Shown in pieces: positions 9,701-16,963 of a DNA stretch of 48,820 nt (positions within the stretch are counted from its first letter, which is position 1; each line of letters starts with the position of its first letter). Under the pieces are notes generated by a model, which was not told where the DNA came from, did no database searches, and saw nothing but the letters and a program-made list of their open reading frames with translations. The position numbers and the translations under genes are program-made. The stretch is from assembly GCA_030748895.1 (NCBI GenBank), contig JASMLC010000012.1, positions 1 through 48,820 of the forward strand, read 5' to 3'. The stretch comes from Candidatus Poseidoniia archaeon (GTDB lineage Archaea > Thermoplasmatota > Poseidoniia > MGIII > CG-Epi1).

Positions 9701-10141
9701 CATCCCGAAGAGAAGGTGGTTACCTTTGCATGCAACTGGTGCTCCTATGGCGGTGCTGACACAGCAGGTATCGCCAAGCTTCAGTACCCCCCCTCATCGC
9801 GGCTTATCCGTACCATGTGCTCGGGGCGCGTCGCTGAAAAATTTGTCATGCGTGCCTTTGAACGTGGCACTGCGGCAGTACTGATCACCGGATGCCACCT
9901 CAGCGATTGCCACTACATCAATGCCAATCACCAGACGGACAAGCGAATAAAAATATGGAGACGCAAACTCGAACGCAGGGGTATCGACCCCCAGCGGCTC
10001 CAGCTCAAGTGGATCAGTGCCTCCGAGGGACCGCAATTTGCCGCCAAGATGCGTGAGATAGATGACTTCATCCATACCCTGGATGCCTCCGAACTCGACT
10101 CAACACAGGAGAAAATGGGTGGAGGGAAGACGGCCGCATGA
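6713..10141 (+). CDS. HdrA-HdrA-MvhD fusion (QmoA/QmoB-like) FAD iron-sulfur electron-transfer protein
   Basis: Very large heterodisulfide-reductase-A-type protein, 1142 aa. Order of parts: FAD-binding GGGIAG (residues 12-17); the HdrA motif around LDCSVCIEAPRM; a first ferredoxin-like insert (CTRCDDCSDACP, then CDRCMRACE); a typical HdrA iron-sulfur start, VFVCDCGSNIAG, near residue 455; a second FAD site GGGIAG near 595; two [4Fe-4S] motifs near 925-970 (CTGCTLCERVCP, CTGCGACAGGCP); and a C-terminal MvhD domain from about residue 1005 (CNWCSYGGAD). This equals two HdrA units plus MvhD in one chain, or QmoA fused to QmoB. HdrA flavins can bifurcate electrons between ferredoxin and a high-potential acceptor. 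SD GGAGG precedes the ATG, which overlaps korC. No hydrogenase or formate dehydrogenase genes are present to supply MvhD, so Kor or Etf is the likely partner (inference). Confidence 0.9.
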   Translation: MPVARSTVMVIGGGIAGIQAALDCAEAGAKVVMVEKFASIGGKMAALDKNFPTLDCSVCIEAPRMSEVAEHPHIEILAQAELVKLKGEAGHFTATVRQHASYVTDACTRCDDCSDACPEAQPNLFDEGLATRKAIYTPFPQAVPTPYVVDMESCLNAPPNYLPCDRCMRACEADAIDFSMPAGRVVQRQIASVIVATGFAMQDPRAVDEYSYGSHPDILTAMEFERLVSAAGPTEGEILRLSDMQHPKSLAFIYCVGSRSTRHAAYCSRVCCMYSTKQAIQALDHGVANVTAYYMDIRAFGKEFDEFHQRAIEMGAHYIRGRPARVYHDGKKLKVRYEDTETGRVTEANHDLVVLANALVPPAGLEELATVLGLELGDDGFLATPEQWGDHVLSLRDGIYFAGCATGPRDIPDSVAEGSAAAAAALAHLGKRIWPVEEEVEPIPADGELRTGVFVCDCGSNIAGVVDVPTVVDYASGLPNVVHAEEVMFACAGNTQGDITNRVKELGLNRLVVAACSPKTHNNTFEKVCSRAGLNPYLLEMANVRNHNSWVHKKEPEAATAKAQDQVLMAVHKAKELRPLEPSNHNVTQTAVVIGGGIAGMTAATALAKQGHEVHLIERESALGGRLQQLDRIAPADLPASELLARQQRALSDAGVEIHLSTTVSGVDGFIGNFDVTLSDGVTLPAGAIILAMGARVHQPASFGYGDDPKVITTLELEDGLEQRKEERITFIACVGSRNEERGCSRFCCTAMVHQALRLRRLGKQVRILYRDLRTFTRQGEELYAEACSAGVQFFQWPQSTITEEAVRWERNEAIFYDELVGHEVALPTDLLVLAVGLVPDTYSEAQMVKVATSQDGFLLELHPKLGPVETQVQGVYLCGTAQYPNDVRGTVAQGLGAAARAGTLLARDAIQAEPYTARIVTDRCTGCTLCERVCPYTAIEMVPWEENRAGKVAHVIEAACTGCGACAGGCPVGTIDMPGFTDEQIMAQVDAATATHPEEKVVTFACNWCSYGGADTAGIAKLQYPPSSRLIRTMCSGRVAEKFVMRAFERGTAAVLITGCHLSDCHYINANHQTDKRIKIWRRKLERRGIDPQRLQLKWISASEGPQFAAKMREIDDFIHTLDASELDSTQEKMGGGKTAA

Positions 10142-11298
10142 GTGAGGGTACACCTCTCCGACTCGATGACCAGCTCTGGGAGCAACTCAACGCTGTCACC
10201 GATGGTGCAGCCAACGCCTGCTACCAGTGCGGGACCTGTACTGCCACCTGCCCCTGGCCTGAGCTTAGCCAGGTCAATCTTTCAGTGCGCTACCACCTGC
10301 GCCGCGCCCATCTCGGACTCACTACGGGAGGTGAAGGGCTCTGGCGCTGCACAGCATGCAAGGAATGTGAGGCAGGCTGTCCCCGTGAGGTCCCAATCGT
10401 CGACGTCCTGCGTGGATTGCGGGGCCTCGACCTGCATAATCGCCAAGCCCCGTCCGTGCTGGTTGACTCACTCTGGTCCATCTATGAGAACTACAATCCA
10501 TATGGCCAGCCACGACTGGAACGCCATGCCTGGGCAAAAGGGCTGGACGTGCCCATCCTGGACGCAGGTGAGACCATCCCCGTACTCTACTATGTCGGGT
10601 GTGCTGCCTCCTACGACAGGCGACTGCAGGCGCTACCTCGCGCTGTCGCACGCCTGCTCAATGCCAGCGGTATCGAGTGGGCCACCCTCGGTCCTCGCGA
10701 GCGCCATGACGGCGACCTCATCGCCAGTACCGGGGATGACGCATTCTTCGACTGGTATGCCCAGCGCAACATCTCACTGCTGGAAGCCACCGGCGCCAAG
10801 GTCATTGTAGCCACTTCACCCCACACCGTCGAAGCCCTCAAGCGCTACCCCTGGAAGAAACGACCAGAGATAATGCATTACACTAAATTCCTTAAAATAC
10901 AGGTCGACGACAAAAAACTCGAGTTCAAAACTGGCGGCGGCCCTCTTGTCACCTATCACGATCCCTGCTATCTGGGGCGCTGGAACCAGGACTACGATGC
11001 CCCGCGCGAACTACTCGCTGCAGCAGGGCTCCAGCTGCGAGAGATGGAGCACACCCGTGGTGATGCACTCTGCTGTGGTGGTGGCGGCGGCCGCATATTC
11101 CAGGATTCCCTGCCCGGAGAGCGCTTCAGTGAACCGCGCATGGCTGAAGCTGCCACGACCGGGGCAGAAGTGATGGTCACCACCTGTCCATTCTGCATCC
11201 AGAACTTCGAGGATAGCGGTCGCACCCACGCACCTGACATGCAGGTGCGGGACCTGGCCGAGATACTCGCAGAAGCGCTTCCGCTAGGAGAAGCCTGA
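10138..11298 (+). CDS. HdrC-HdrB fusion (Fe-S and CCG-domain subunit of a heterodisulfide-reductase-like complex)
   Basis: Fusion of an HdrC-like ferredoxin domain and an HdrB/HdrD-like CCG domain, 386 aa. The N terminus has CYQCGTCTATCPW (Cys28, 31, 34, 38) and CTACKECEAGCP near residue 71, binding two [4Fe-4S] clusters. The CCG part starts at YYVGCAAS near residue 153. The second CCG motif is intact: YHDPCYLGR, then LCCGGGGGR near 310, then CPFC. The first has lost its central cysteines: GPRERHDGDL stands where the membrane paralogue at 26677 has GEAEMCNGDL, and ATSPHT where that one has TACPHC. At most one noncubane cluster can therefore form. It overlaps the preceding gene by four bases and EtfA by one. 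No transmembrane segment is present, so the complex is likely soluble. Confidence 0.88.
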   Translation: MSEGTPLRLDDQLWEQLNAVTDGAANACYQCGTCTATCPWPELSQVNLSVRYHLRRAHLGLTTGGEGLWRCTACKECEAGCPREVPIVDVLRGLRGLDLHNRQAPSVLVDSLWSIYENYNPYGQPRLERHAWAKGLDVPILDAGETIPVLYYVGCAASYDRRLQALPRAVARLLNASGIEWATLGPRERHDGDLIASTGDDAFFDWYAQRNISLLEATGAKVIVATSPHTVEALKRYPWKKRPEIMHYTKFLKIQVDDKKLEFKTGGGPLVTYHDPCYLGRWNQDYDAPRELLAAAGLQLREMEHTRGDALCCGGGGGRIFQDSLPGERFSEPRMAEAATTGAEVMVTTCPFCIQNFEDSGRTHAPDMQVRDLAEILAEALPLGEA

Positions 11299-12299
11299 TG
11301 GCCCATGAATCTTCATGTGATGGTGACCTGTGGGTCTATCTCGAACGGACACCCCAGGGCACACTGGCCCCAGTGTCGCTCGAACTGCTGGGTCGAGGTC
11401 GCGAGCTGGCGGCCGAGCTCGACTGTGGCGTAGCAGGGGTCCTGCTCGGGTGCGATAAACTGGAACCACTGACCAAACAGGCAATTGCAGGAGGTGCCGA
11501 CACCGTCTTCGTCGCCACCCACGAACTGCTTGCAGAGTATTCCACTGATGCCTGGACCATGGTCCTTGACAACCTGCTGGGCGAACATCGTCCCGCTATC
11601 CTGCTTATTGGTGCCACTTTCAACGGCCGTGACCTGGCCGGGCGACTCGCCGTACGCACTCATACCGGGCTGACGGCAGACGTAGTACGCCTCGAGATCG
11701 ACCCTAAAACAAAACTGCTGCTCTCTGGTGTTCCGGGCTTTGGCGGCTCGATTATAGCTATGATCCTCTGCCCTGAGCACCGCCCTCAGATGGCCACCGT
11801 GCGTCCCGGCATCTTCTCTGCCCGTGACCCTGAACCCCGGCGCAAAGGCGACATTGTTCCGGTGCAGGTGGAGCTCCTTCCGGACAAGATCCATACCACC
11901 CTGCGCCAGCGCGAACTGCAAGAGACCATTGACATCACCACCGCCGACCGTGTGGTGGCAACTGGAGTGGGAGTTGCAGGACGCTTTGCACAATGGCAGG
12001 AACTGGCGGAACAGCTTGGCGCTGCGGTAGGTGCCACGCGACCGCTGGCTGACGAGGGTATCGTTGACCGTGCGCAGCAGATTGGCTCCACGGGCGTCTC
12101 GATAAAGCCTGAACTGCTGATCTGCGCCGGCATCTCAGGCGCGGCCCACTTCACTGCAGGAATTGCTGACGCTGGCACGGTAGTGGCCATCAACACCGAC
12201 CCTGATGCTCCGATATTCGAACATGCGGACTACTGCTTGGTGGGCGATGCCGACGAAATACTGCCGCCATTGCTCGCAGCGCTGACGGAGGACGCGTGA
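11298..12299 (+). CDS. etfA: Electron transfer flavoprotein, alpha subunit
   Basis: Alpha subunit of an electron transfer flavoprotein, 333 aa. The C-terminal FAD-binding domain is recognisable from IGSTGVSIKPELLICAGISG and VVAINTDPDAPIFEHADY. The family consensus has GQTGK at the first site, so the variation GSTGV is worth noting. EtfA with EtfB shuttles electrons between dehydrogenases and an acceptor and in some lineages bifurcates electrons. The gene overlaps the HdrCB stop (TGATG), has a nearby GGAGA, and overlaps etfB by four bases. Its placement in an Hdr/Kor operon rather than with acyl-CoA dehydrogenases is unusual. It is a distant paralogue of the EtfA at 29462. Confidence 0.9.
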   Translation: MAHESSCDGDLWVYLERTPQGTLAPVSLELLGRGRELAAELDCGVAGVLLGCDKLEPLTKQAIAGGADTVFVATHELLAEYSTDAWTMVLDNLLGEHRPAILLIGATFNGRDLAGRLAVRTHTGLTADVVRLEIDPKTKLLLSGVPGFGGSIIAMILCPEHRPQMATVRPGIFSARDPEPRRKGDIVPVQVELLPDKIHTTLRQRELQETIDITTADRVVATGVGVAGRFAQWQELAEQLGAAVGATRPLADEGIVDRAQQIGSTGVSIKPELLICAGISGAAHFTAGIADAGTVVAINTDPDAPIFEHADYCLVGDADEILPPLLAALTEDA

Positions 12300-13090
12300 A
12301 GCAGATCGTGGTCTGTTTGAAAGTGGTGCCCAAGCCGGGCGAGGTCAAGTATGACCAGGAGACCAACACGCTTGACCGCTCCGCTGCTGAGAATCAGGTC
12401 AATCTCTCAGACAAACACGCCCTCGAGGCGGCTCTGACGCTCAAGGCTGTCGAGGATGCAGATGTGACCGTGATCTCGATGGGGCCTCCAATGATCGACT
12501 CCGAGCTCAAGCTGATGCTGGCCATGGGCGCTGACCGCACCATCTTACTCTCCGACCGCGCCTTCGCCGGCGCAGATACCTACCCCACCTCACGCACCCT
12601 CGCTGCTGCTATCGGCAAGCTCGCACCGGTGGACCTGGTGCTCTGTGGTGAGGAGTCTTCCGACAGCAGTACCGGACAGGTGCCTCCCGGCATCGCCGAA
12701 TGGCTCGACTGGCCCCAGATTACCTACGCCACGACCCTGGCTGTGGAGGCGAATGACCTGGTCGCGACACGGGAGATCGAGGGAGGGCATGAGATCCTGG
12801 CTGCGCCGCTGCCTGCTGTAGCGTCAGTGGTGCAGGGTTCGCAGCAGGTGCGCTTCCCTGACTTTGGGCGATTCGCTGAACTGGAGAGTCATGATATCGA
12901 GATATGGTCGGCAGCTGACCTGAAACTCAAAACAGAAGAGGTGGGACTTCCCGGTTCCTGTACTACTGTTGGAGATCTTGTGGAGACCGCCCCCCCAGAA
13001 CGGAAACGGGAGTTCATCACTGGCAGTCCGCCGGAGATGGTGTCTCAACTGGTGGAAAGACTGGCCGGACTTTTTGCCCCGCGAGTGTAG
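12296..13090 (+). CDS. etfB: Electron transfer flavoprotein, beta subunit
   Basis: Beta subunit of ETF, 264 aa, the normal length. It begins IVVCLKVVPKPGEVKYD, typical of the family, and contains the nucleotide-loop region VDLVLCGEESSDSSTGQVP, where FAD (bifurcating ETF) or AMP (ordinary ETF) binds. I cannot decide between those classes by eye. GTG start at 12296 overlaps etfA and follows SD GGAGG. It is the last gene of the Kor-Hdr-Etf operon; the next gene has its own TATA-like box. Confidence 0.9.
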   Translation: MKQIVVCLKVVPKPGEVKYDQETNTLDRSAAENQVNLSDKHALEAALTLKAVEDADVTVISMGPPMIDSELKLMLAMGADRTILLSDRAFAGADTYPTSRTLAAAIGKLAPVDLVLCGEESSDSSTGQVPPGIAEWLDWPQITYATTLAVEANDLVATREIEGGHEILAAPLPAVASVVQGSQQVRFPDFGRFAELESHDIEIWSAADLKLKTEEVGLPGSCTTVGDLVETAPPERKREFITGSPPEMVSQLVERLAGLFAPRV

Positions 13091-13118
13091 TAACCCATAC
13101 TCATACTAGTGGTAAATG

Positions 13119-13126
13119 TTAAATAA
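13119..13126 (+). promoter_or_regulatory. TATA-like box for the 52-aa small gene
   Basis: TTAAATAA centred about 24-25 bp upstream of the ATG at 13147, the spacing expected for a leaderless archaeal transcript. It argues against the in-frame ATG at 13126, which lies inside the box. Confidence 0.55.
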
Positions 13127-13146
13127 TGGTGGAATTCGGGCCCGGC

Positions 13147-13305
13147 ATGGCCGATATCAACTGCGATATCGAAATCCTTCGCACCGGAGGCGAGTTTGAG
13201 GCACGCATCGAGGGCGCCATGCCCAACATCATCTCGCTCAAGAGCGACAACCTGGAGGAGCTGCTCGAGCAGCTCTCGCTCGAGCTGGAAGACAAGCTCG
13301 TCTAG
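13147..13305 (+). CDS. Small conserved-looking hypothetical protein, 52 aa
   Basis: A short reading frame, too small for most ORF lists, with GC-rich coding-like codons and its own TATA-like box 24-25 bp upstream. The product starts MADINCDIEILRTGGEFEAR and ends in a Leu/Glu-rich amphipathic stretch around residues 36-52 (LEELLEQLSLELEDKL), likely a helix after a short beta-rich half. I do not recognise the family. An in-frame ATG at 13126 would add seven residues but falls within the promoter. Its stop TAG shares bases with the stop of the convergent DMT transporter gene (CTAG at 13302-13305). It is highly acidic and presumably cytosolic. Confidence 0.6.
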   Translation: MADINCDIEILRTGGEFEARIEGAMPNIISLKSDNLEELLEQLSLELEDKLV

Positions 13306-14210
13306 GAAAGACCGCTCTCTTCCGCATCGTCGCGGTAGGAAAGGGCAGTCAGCGCAATCCCGCCCAGGATGAGCGCCGCCGCGAGCAGTAGCCGCGGCGA
13401 CAGCACGTCGCGGCCGACGGCGATGCTGGTCGAGGTCGCAATCAGCGGCTGCAGGTAGATGAACAGCGCCACCTGCGATGATGGCACCCTACCGAGCGCG
13501 TAGTAGTTGAGGCTGTAGGTAACGACGGTCGCGAGGATGATGGTGTAGACGGCCGCGAGCAGCACATGCTGCGGCAGCGCAGTCCACGCGTCAGCATGCG
13601 TGACGCCGCTCCAGAGTGCCAAGGGAGCCATGGCAACCGCGCTGCCACCCATCACCAGCGCCGTGAGGCCCATTGCACCGTGGCGGTCGACCGCTTGGCG
13701 GGAGAGCGCAAGGAACAGCGCGAATGAGGTGGCGTTGATGAACACCAGCAAGTCCCCGATAAGGTATGCTCCCGTAAGGCGGAAGCGGTCCGCCTCGAGA
13801 AGCACCAGCGCTCCCGCCAGCGCCAGGCACAGCGCTGCCTGCTTGGCGCGGCTGGCGCGCTCATATCCAAGCGCGATGGCGAAGGTGAGCGTCAGCACCG
13901 GTACCATGCACATGATGAGCGCGCCATGCGCCGGGGTAGTGCGCTCCATACCCATCGCGAAGAATACCATGTTGACGACTACGCCGAGCGCCGCCAGCAG
14001 GGCGACCTGCCGCCATTCGGCGCCGACCGGCCAATGCATGATGCGGTGACGGTGCAGCAGCAGCAGGATTACCCCGGCGATAGAGATACGCACCGCCGCC
14101 CACTCAACCGGGTTGATGCGCTCGACCACCAGCTGCGTCGTCAGGTAGTGCAGCCCGAACAGCAGCTGGACCAGCAGCAGTGCACCGTAGACGCGCAGCA
14201 GCGGAGCCAT
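13302..14210 (-). CDS. EamA/DMT-superfamily transporter
   Basis: Polytopic membrane protein of the drug/metabolite transporter superfamily, about 302 aa, with the expected ten hydrophobic segments arranged as two EamA repeats. The N terminus from this start is MAPLLRVYGALLLVQLLFG, running straight into the first membrane helix. An upstream in-frame start at 14288 would add 26 basic/proline-rich residues and would overlap the divergent folE gene, so it is rejected. An AT-rich TAATATAT at 14253-14260 sits between the divergent genes and may serve both. The substrate is unknown; relatives export amino acids and small metabolites. A second EamA transporter lies at 17610. Confidence 0.85.
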   Translation of the reverse strand: MAPLLRVYGALLLVQLLFGLHYLTTQLVVERINPVEWAAVRISIAGVILLLLHRHRIMHWPVGAEWRQVALLAALGVVVNMVFFAMGMERTTPAHGALIMCMVPVLTLTFAIALGYERASRAKQAALCLALAGALVLLEADRFRLTGAYLIGDLLVFINATSFALFLALSRQAVDRHGAMGLTALVMGGSAVAMAPLALWSGVTHADAWTALPQHVLLAAVYTIILATVVTYSLNYYALGRVPSSQVALFIYLQPLIATSTSIAVGRDVLSPRLLLAAALILGGIALTALSYRDDAEESGLS

Positions 14211-14252
14211 TGGGCGGCGATGGGGCGGGGTTATGAAGGGGGCCGGCGAGGC

Positions 14253-14260
14253 TAATATAT
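14253..14260 (+). promoter_or_regulatory. TATA-like box in the folE / DMT divergent promoter
   Basis: TAATATAT about 22 bp upstream of the GTG at 14278, in an otherwise GC-rich spacer. Being nearly self-complementary it could also direct the divergent transporter gene, whose start is about 45 bp away on the other strand. Confidence 0.5.
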
Positions 14261-14277
14261 CGGCGACGCTCCGCGCC

Positions 14278-14835
14278 GTGGACCGCAAAGCCCTGGAGCA
14301 GGCCGTCGCCGACTTCCTGAAGGCAACCGGAGTCCCGCCGGAGGAGCACCATCCCGAGACGCCGGTGCTGGTCGCCGAGGCGTGGGAGCAGGAACTGCTC
14401 GCTGGCTACGCGCAGTCGCCCGCGGAGGCGCTGGGCGAGCCTATTGGCTCTGCAGAAGAGGAGTTGGTGCTGCTGAAAGGCGTCGAATTCCACTCAATGT
14501 GCGCGCACCACCTGCTGCCGTTCCGCGGCACCACGCACGTCGGCTACCTGCCCGGCCCGAGCGGAATAGTTGGCATCGGTGCACTGGCGCGGCTGGTCGA
14601 GTGCTTCGCGCGCCGGCTCCAGACGCAGGAGCGGCTGACGGCGCAAATCGTCGACGCGCTCGAAACGCATCTCGCCCCGAAGGGCACCGCCGTTGTCATC
14701 GAGGCGGACCACGCCTGCATGCAGGCGCGCGGTCCGCGGTCGGCGGCGACGACCATCACGTCGCAGTTCCGCGGCGAATTGCAGGCGCGCAGCGGCGAGT
14801 TCCTGACGCTGGCGGGGGTCGGCGATGGCGACTGA
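14278..14835 (+). CDS. folE: GTP cyclohydrolase I (FolE type)
   Basis: Converts GTP to 7,8-dihydroneopterin triphosphate, the first step of folate/pterin synthesis and of queuosine/archaeosine-type 7-deazapurine routes. 185 aa from the GTG at 14278. Zinc ligands are visible: Cys75 and His78 in [11 protein letters not shown], and Cys147 in [27 protein letters not shown] and QERLTAQI are conserved blocks of the family. GTG is chosen because a TATA-like box lies about 22 bp before it. The upstream ATG at 14233 would place 15 extra residues over the promoter. Many archaea use the unrelated MptA/GCYH-IB enzyme instead. The 3' end overlaps msrA by 11 bp, so the two are co-transcribed. Confidence 0.92.
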   Translation: MDRKALEQAVADFLKATGVPPEEHHPETPVLVAEAWEQELLAGYAQSPAEALGEPIGSAEEELVLLKGVEFHSMCAHHLLPFRGTTHVGYLPGPSGIVGIGALARLVECFARRLQTQERLTAQIVDALETHLAPKGTAVVIEADHACMQARGPRSAATTITSQFRGELQARSGEFLTLAGVGDGD

Positions 14836-15298
14836 AACCGCCATATTCGCCGCCGGCTGCTTCTGGGGCATCGAGGCGCACTTCGGCGCGCTGGCGGGCG
14901 TCACGGCGACCGAAGTCGGCTACAGTGGCGGGGAGACGCGCCAGCCGACCTACCGGCAGGTTTGCACCGGCGCGACCGGCCACGCCGAGGTGGTGCGGGT
15001 CGCGTTCGACCCCGTGGCCATCGGCTACGGTGAGCTGCTCGCCGCCTTCTGGGAGTGCCACGACCCGACGCAGCTGAACCGGCAGGGGCCCGATTCCGGG
15101 ACGCAATACCGCTCGGCCATCTTCTGCCACGGCAAGCAGCAGCTCGCCGCCGCGAGTGCGTCGCTCGCGGCGGCGCAGCCGCGCTTCGGCGGGCGCATCG
15201 CCACGCAGGTCGAGCCGGCGGGCGAGTTCTGGCGCGCCGAGGAGTATCACCAGCGCTATTTCGAGAAGAACCCGGCGGCGGCCGCCTGCCACACCTGA
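14825..15298 (+). CDS. msrA: Peptide-methionine (S)-S-oxide reductase
   Basis: Repairs methionine-S-sulfoxide in oxidised proteins using thioredoxin-type reductants. 157 aa, typical for MsrA. The catalytic motif AGCFWG (Cys12) is at the N terminus, and [22 protein letters not shown] and GTQYRSAIF follow in the usual order. ATG at 14825 lies within the end of folE. It indicates an organism exposed to oxidants, consistent with surface-ocean life. Neighbouring GC-rich codon use matches. Confidence 0.95.
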   Translation: MATETAIFAAGCFWGIEAHFGALAGVTATEVGYSGGETRQPTYRQVCTGATGHAEVVRVAFDPVAIGYGELLAAFWECHDPTQLNRQGPDSGTQYRSAIFCHGKQQLAAASASLAAAQPRFGGRIATQVEPAGEFWRAEEYHQRYFEKNPAAAACHT

Positions 15299-15338
15299 GC
15301 CTGCAAAACGCTATTCATAGGCCTTCGCTGGGGCCGCC

Positions 15339-16958
15339 ATGAGCGGCCATCCGGCTAACGAGCCGATACTCGACTACGCCCCCGGCAGCGACGAGCGCGC
15401 GGCGCTGCAGGCGGAGCTGGAGCGACAGCTGGCGACGGTGGTCGAGGTGCCGTGCATCGTCGACGGCGAAGCGGTCCTGACGGGAAACACCGTCGAGCAG
15501 GTCGTCCCGCACGACCACGGCCACGTGCTGGCGCGGGTGCACCTGGCTGGCAAGGCCGAAATCGAGCGCGCCTGCACGGCGGCGGTCGCGGCGCAGGGGG
15601 ACTGGATTGCGCTCGGGCTCGAGGCGCGTGCGGCGATTTTCGAGCGCTGCGCCGACCTGCTCGCGGGCGACTGGCGCTACCGCGTCAACGCCGCGACAAT
15701 GCTGAACCAGTCGAAAACGGTGTTCCAGGCCGAAGTTGACGCAGCGTGCGAGCTCATCGATTTCTGGCGCTTCAACGCCCACTACGCGCGCGAATTTCAC
15801 GACCAGCTCCAGCCGCTCGTTTCCCCGGAGGGGGTCGAGAACAGCACCGAAATTCGCCCGCTGGAAGGCTTCGTGCTGGCAATCACACCGTTCAACTTCA
15901 CCAGCATCGCCGGCAACCTGCCGAGCGCGCCAGCACTCGTGGGCTGCACCGCAATCTGGAAGCCGAGCCGCAACTGCTACTACTCCAACTACGTCCTGAT
16001 GCAGCTGATGCTCGAGGCGGGGCTGCCGCCCGGCATCATTAATTTCCTGCCGGGGTCAGGAGCCGAAATCTCCGACGTGGCGCTCGCGAATCCCGACTTC
16101 GCAGGGCTGCACTTCACCGGCTCGACGCCCACGTTCCAGGGCTTGTGGCAGCGCATCGCCGATGCGCTGCCAGGATTGCGCAGCTACCCCCGTATCGTTG
16201 GCGAGACCGGCGGCAAGGATTTTGTTGTGGCGCACCCCGAGTGCGACGAGCGGGGGCTGCTCGTAGCGCTGCTACGGGGTGCGTTCGAATACCAGGGGCA
16301 GAAGTGCAGCGCGGCGAGTCGCGCCTACATTCCGCGCTCGGTCTGGGCCCGCATCGGCCAGCCGCTCTGCGACGAGGTTGCCAAGATTGCGATGGGCGAC
16401 GCGCGTGACTTCTCGAACTTCATGACCGCGGTAATCGACCAGCGCGCCTTCGACAAGATTACCGGCTACATTGAACGTGCGAAAGCGAGCGATACCTGCG
16501 AGGTCGTCGTTGGTGGCAGTAGCGATGACTCGGAGGGCTGGTTTATCGAACCAACTATCATTGTCACCAGCGACCCGAAGGCGGAATCGATGGTCGAGGA
16601 AATCTTCGGTCCGGTGCTGACCGTCTTCCTCTACGAAAACGATGACTTCAAGGGCGCGCTGGAAATGTGTGACGAGGGGAGCCTCTACGCGCTCACGGGC
16701 TCCATTTTCGCGACGAAAGAAGCGGATATCCAGACGGCCTGCGATGCACTTCGTTTCACCGCCGGCAACTTCTACATCAACGACAAACCGACCGGTGCCG
16801 TCGTCGCCCAGCAGCCGTTCGGCGGCGCGCGGGCGTCGGGCACGAACGACAAGGCGGGCGGCCCGCTCAACCTGCTGCGCTGGATTTCGCCGCGCTCAAT
16901 CAAGCGCGCGCTCGACATCCCGCAGGAATGGGGCTATCCCTTCATGGCACCCGACTAA
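15339..16958 (+). CDS. pruA: Delta-1-pyrroline-5-carboxylate dehydrogenase (L-glutamate gamma-semialdehyde dehydrogenase)
   Basis: NAD-dependent aldehyde dehydrogenase of the ALDH4 type, 539 aa, oxidising glutamate semialdehyde/P5C to glutamate in proline and arginine breakdown. VGETGGKDF holds the general-base Glu289 and FEYQGQKCSAASRAY the catalytic Cys323. EIFGPVLTVFLY and the C-terminal QQPFGGARASGTNDKAGG block are characteristic of P5C dehydrogenase. An AT-rich ATTCATA element lies about 24 bp upstream of the ATG, suggesting a leaderless mRNA. No proline dehydrogenase is seen in the window. The next gene, a LysE-type exporter, follows by 5 bp and is probably co-transcribed. Confidence 0.93.
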   Translation: MSGHPANEPILDYAPGSDERAALQAELERQLATVVEVPCIVDGEAVLTGNTVEQVVPHDHGHVLARVHLAGKAEIERACTAAVAAQGDWIALGLEARAAIFERCADLLAGDWRYRVNAATMLNQSKTVFQAEVDAACELIDFWRFNAHYAREFHDQLQPLVSPEGVENSTEIRPLEGFVLAITPFNFTSIAGNLPSAPALVGCTAIWKPSRNCYYSNYVLMQLMLEAGLPPGIINFLPGSGAEISDVALANPDFAGLHFTGSTPTFQGLWQRIADALPGLRSYPRIVGETGGKDFVVAHPECDERGLLVALLRGAFEYQGQKCSAASRAYIPRSVWARIGQPLCDEVAKIAMGDARDFSNFMTAVIDQRAFDKITGYIERAKASDTCEVVVGGSSDDSEGWFIEPTIIVTSDPKAESMVEEIFGPVLTVFLYENDDFKGALEMCDEGSLYALTGSIFATKEADIQTACDALRFTAGNFYINDKPTGAVVAQQPFGGARASGTNDKAGGPLNLLRWISPRSIKRALDIPQEWGYPFMAPD

Positions 16959-16963
16959 CAGGG

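Noticed and set aside
13091-13126. Possible terminator after the Kor-Hdr-Etf operon
   Set aside because: The short AT-rich stretch has no stem and no T tract; it is better explained as the promoter of the 52-aa gene.
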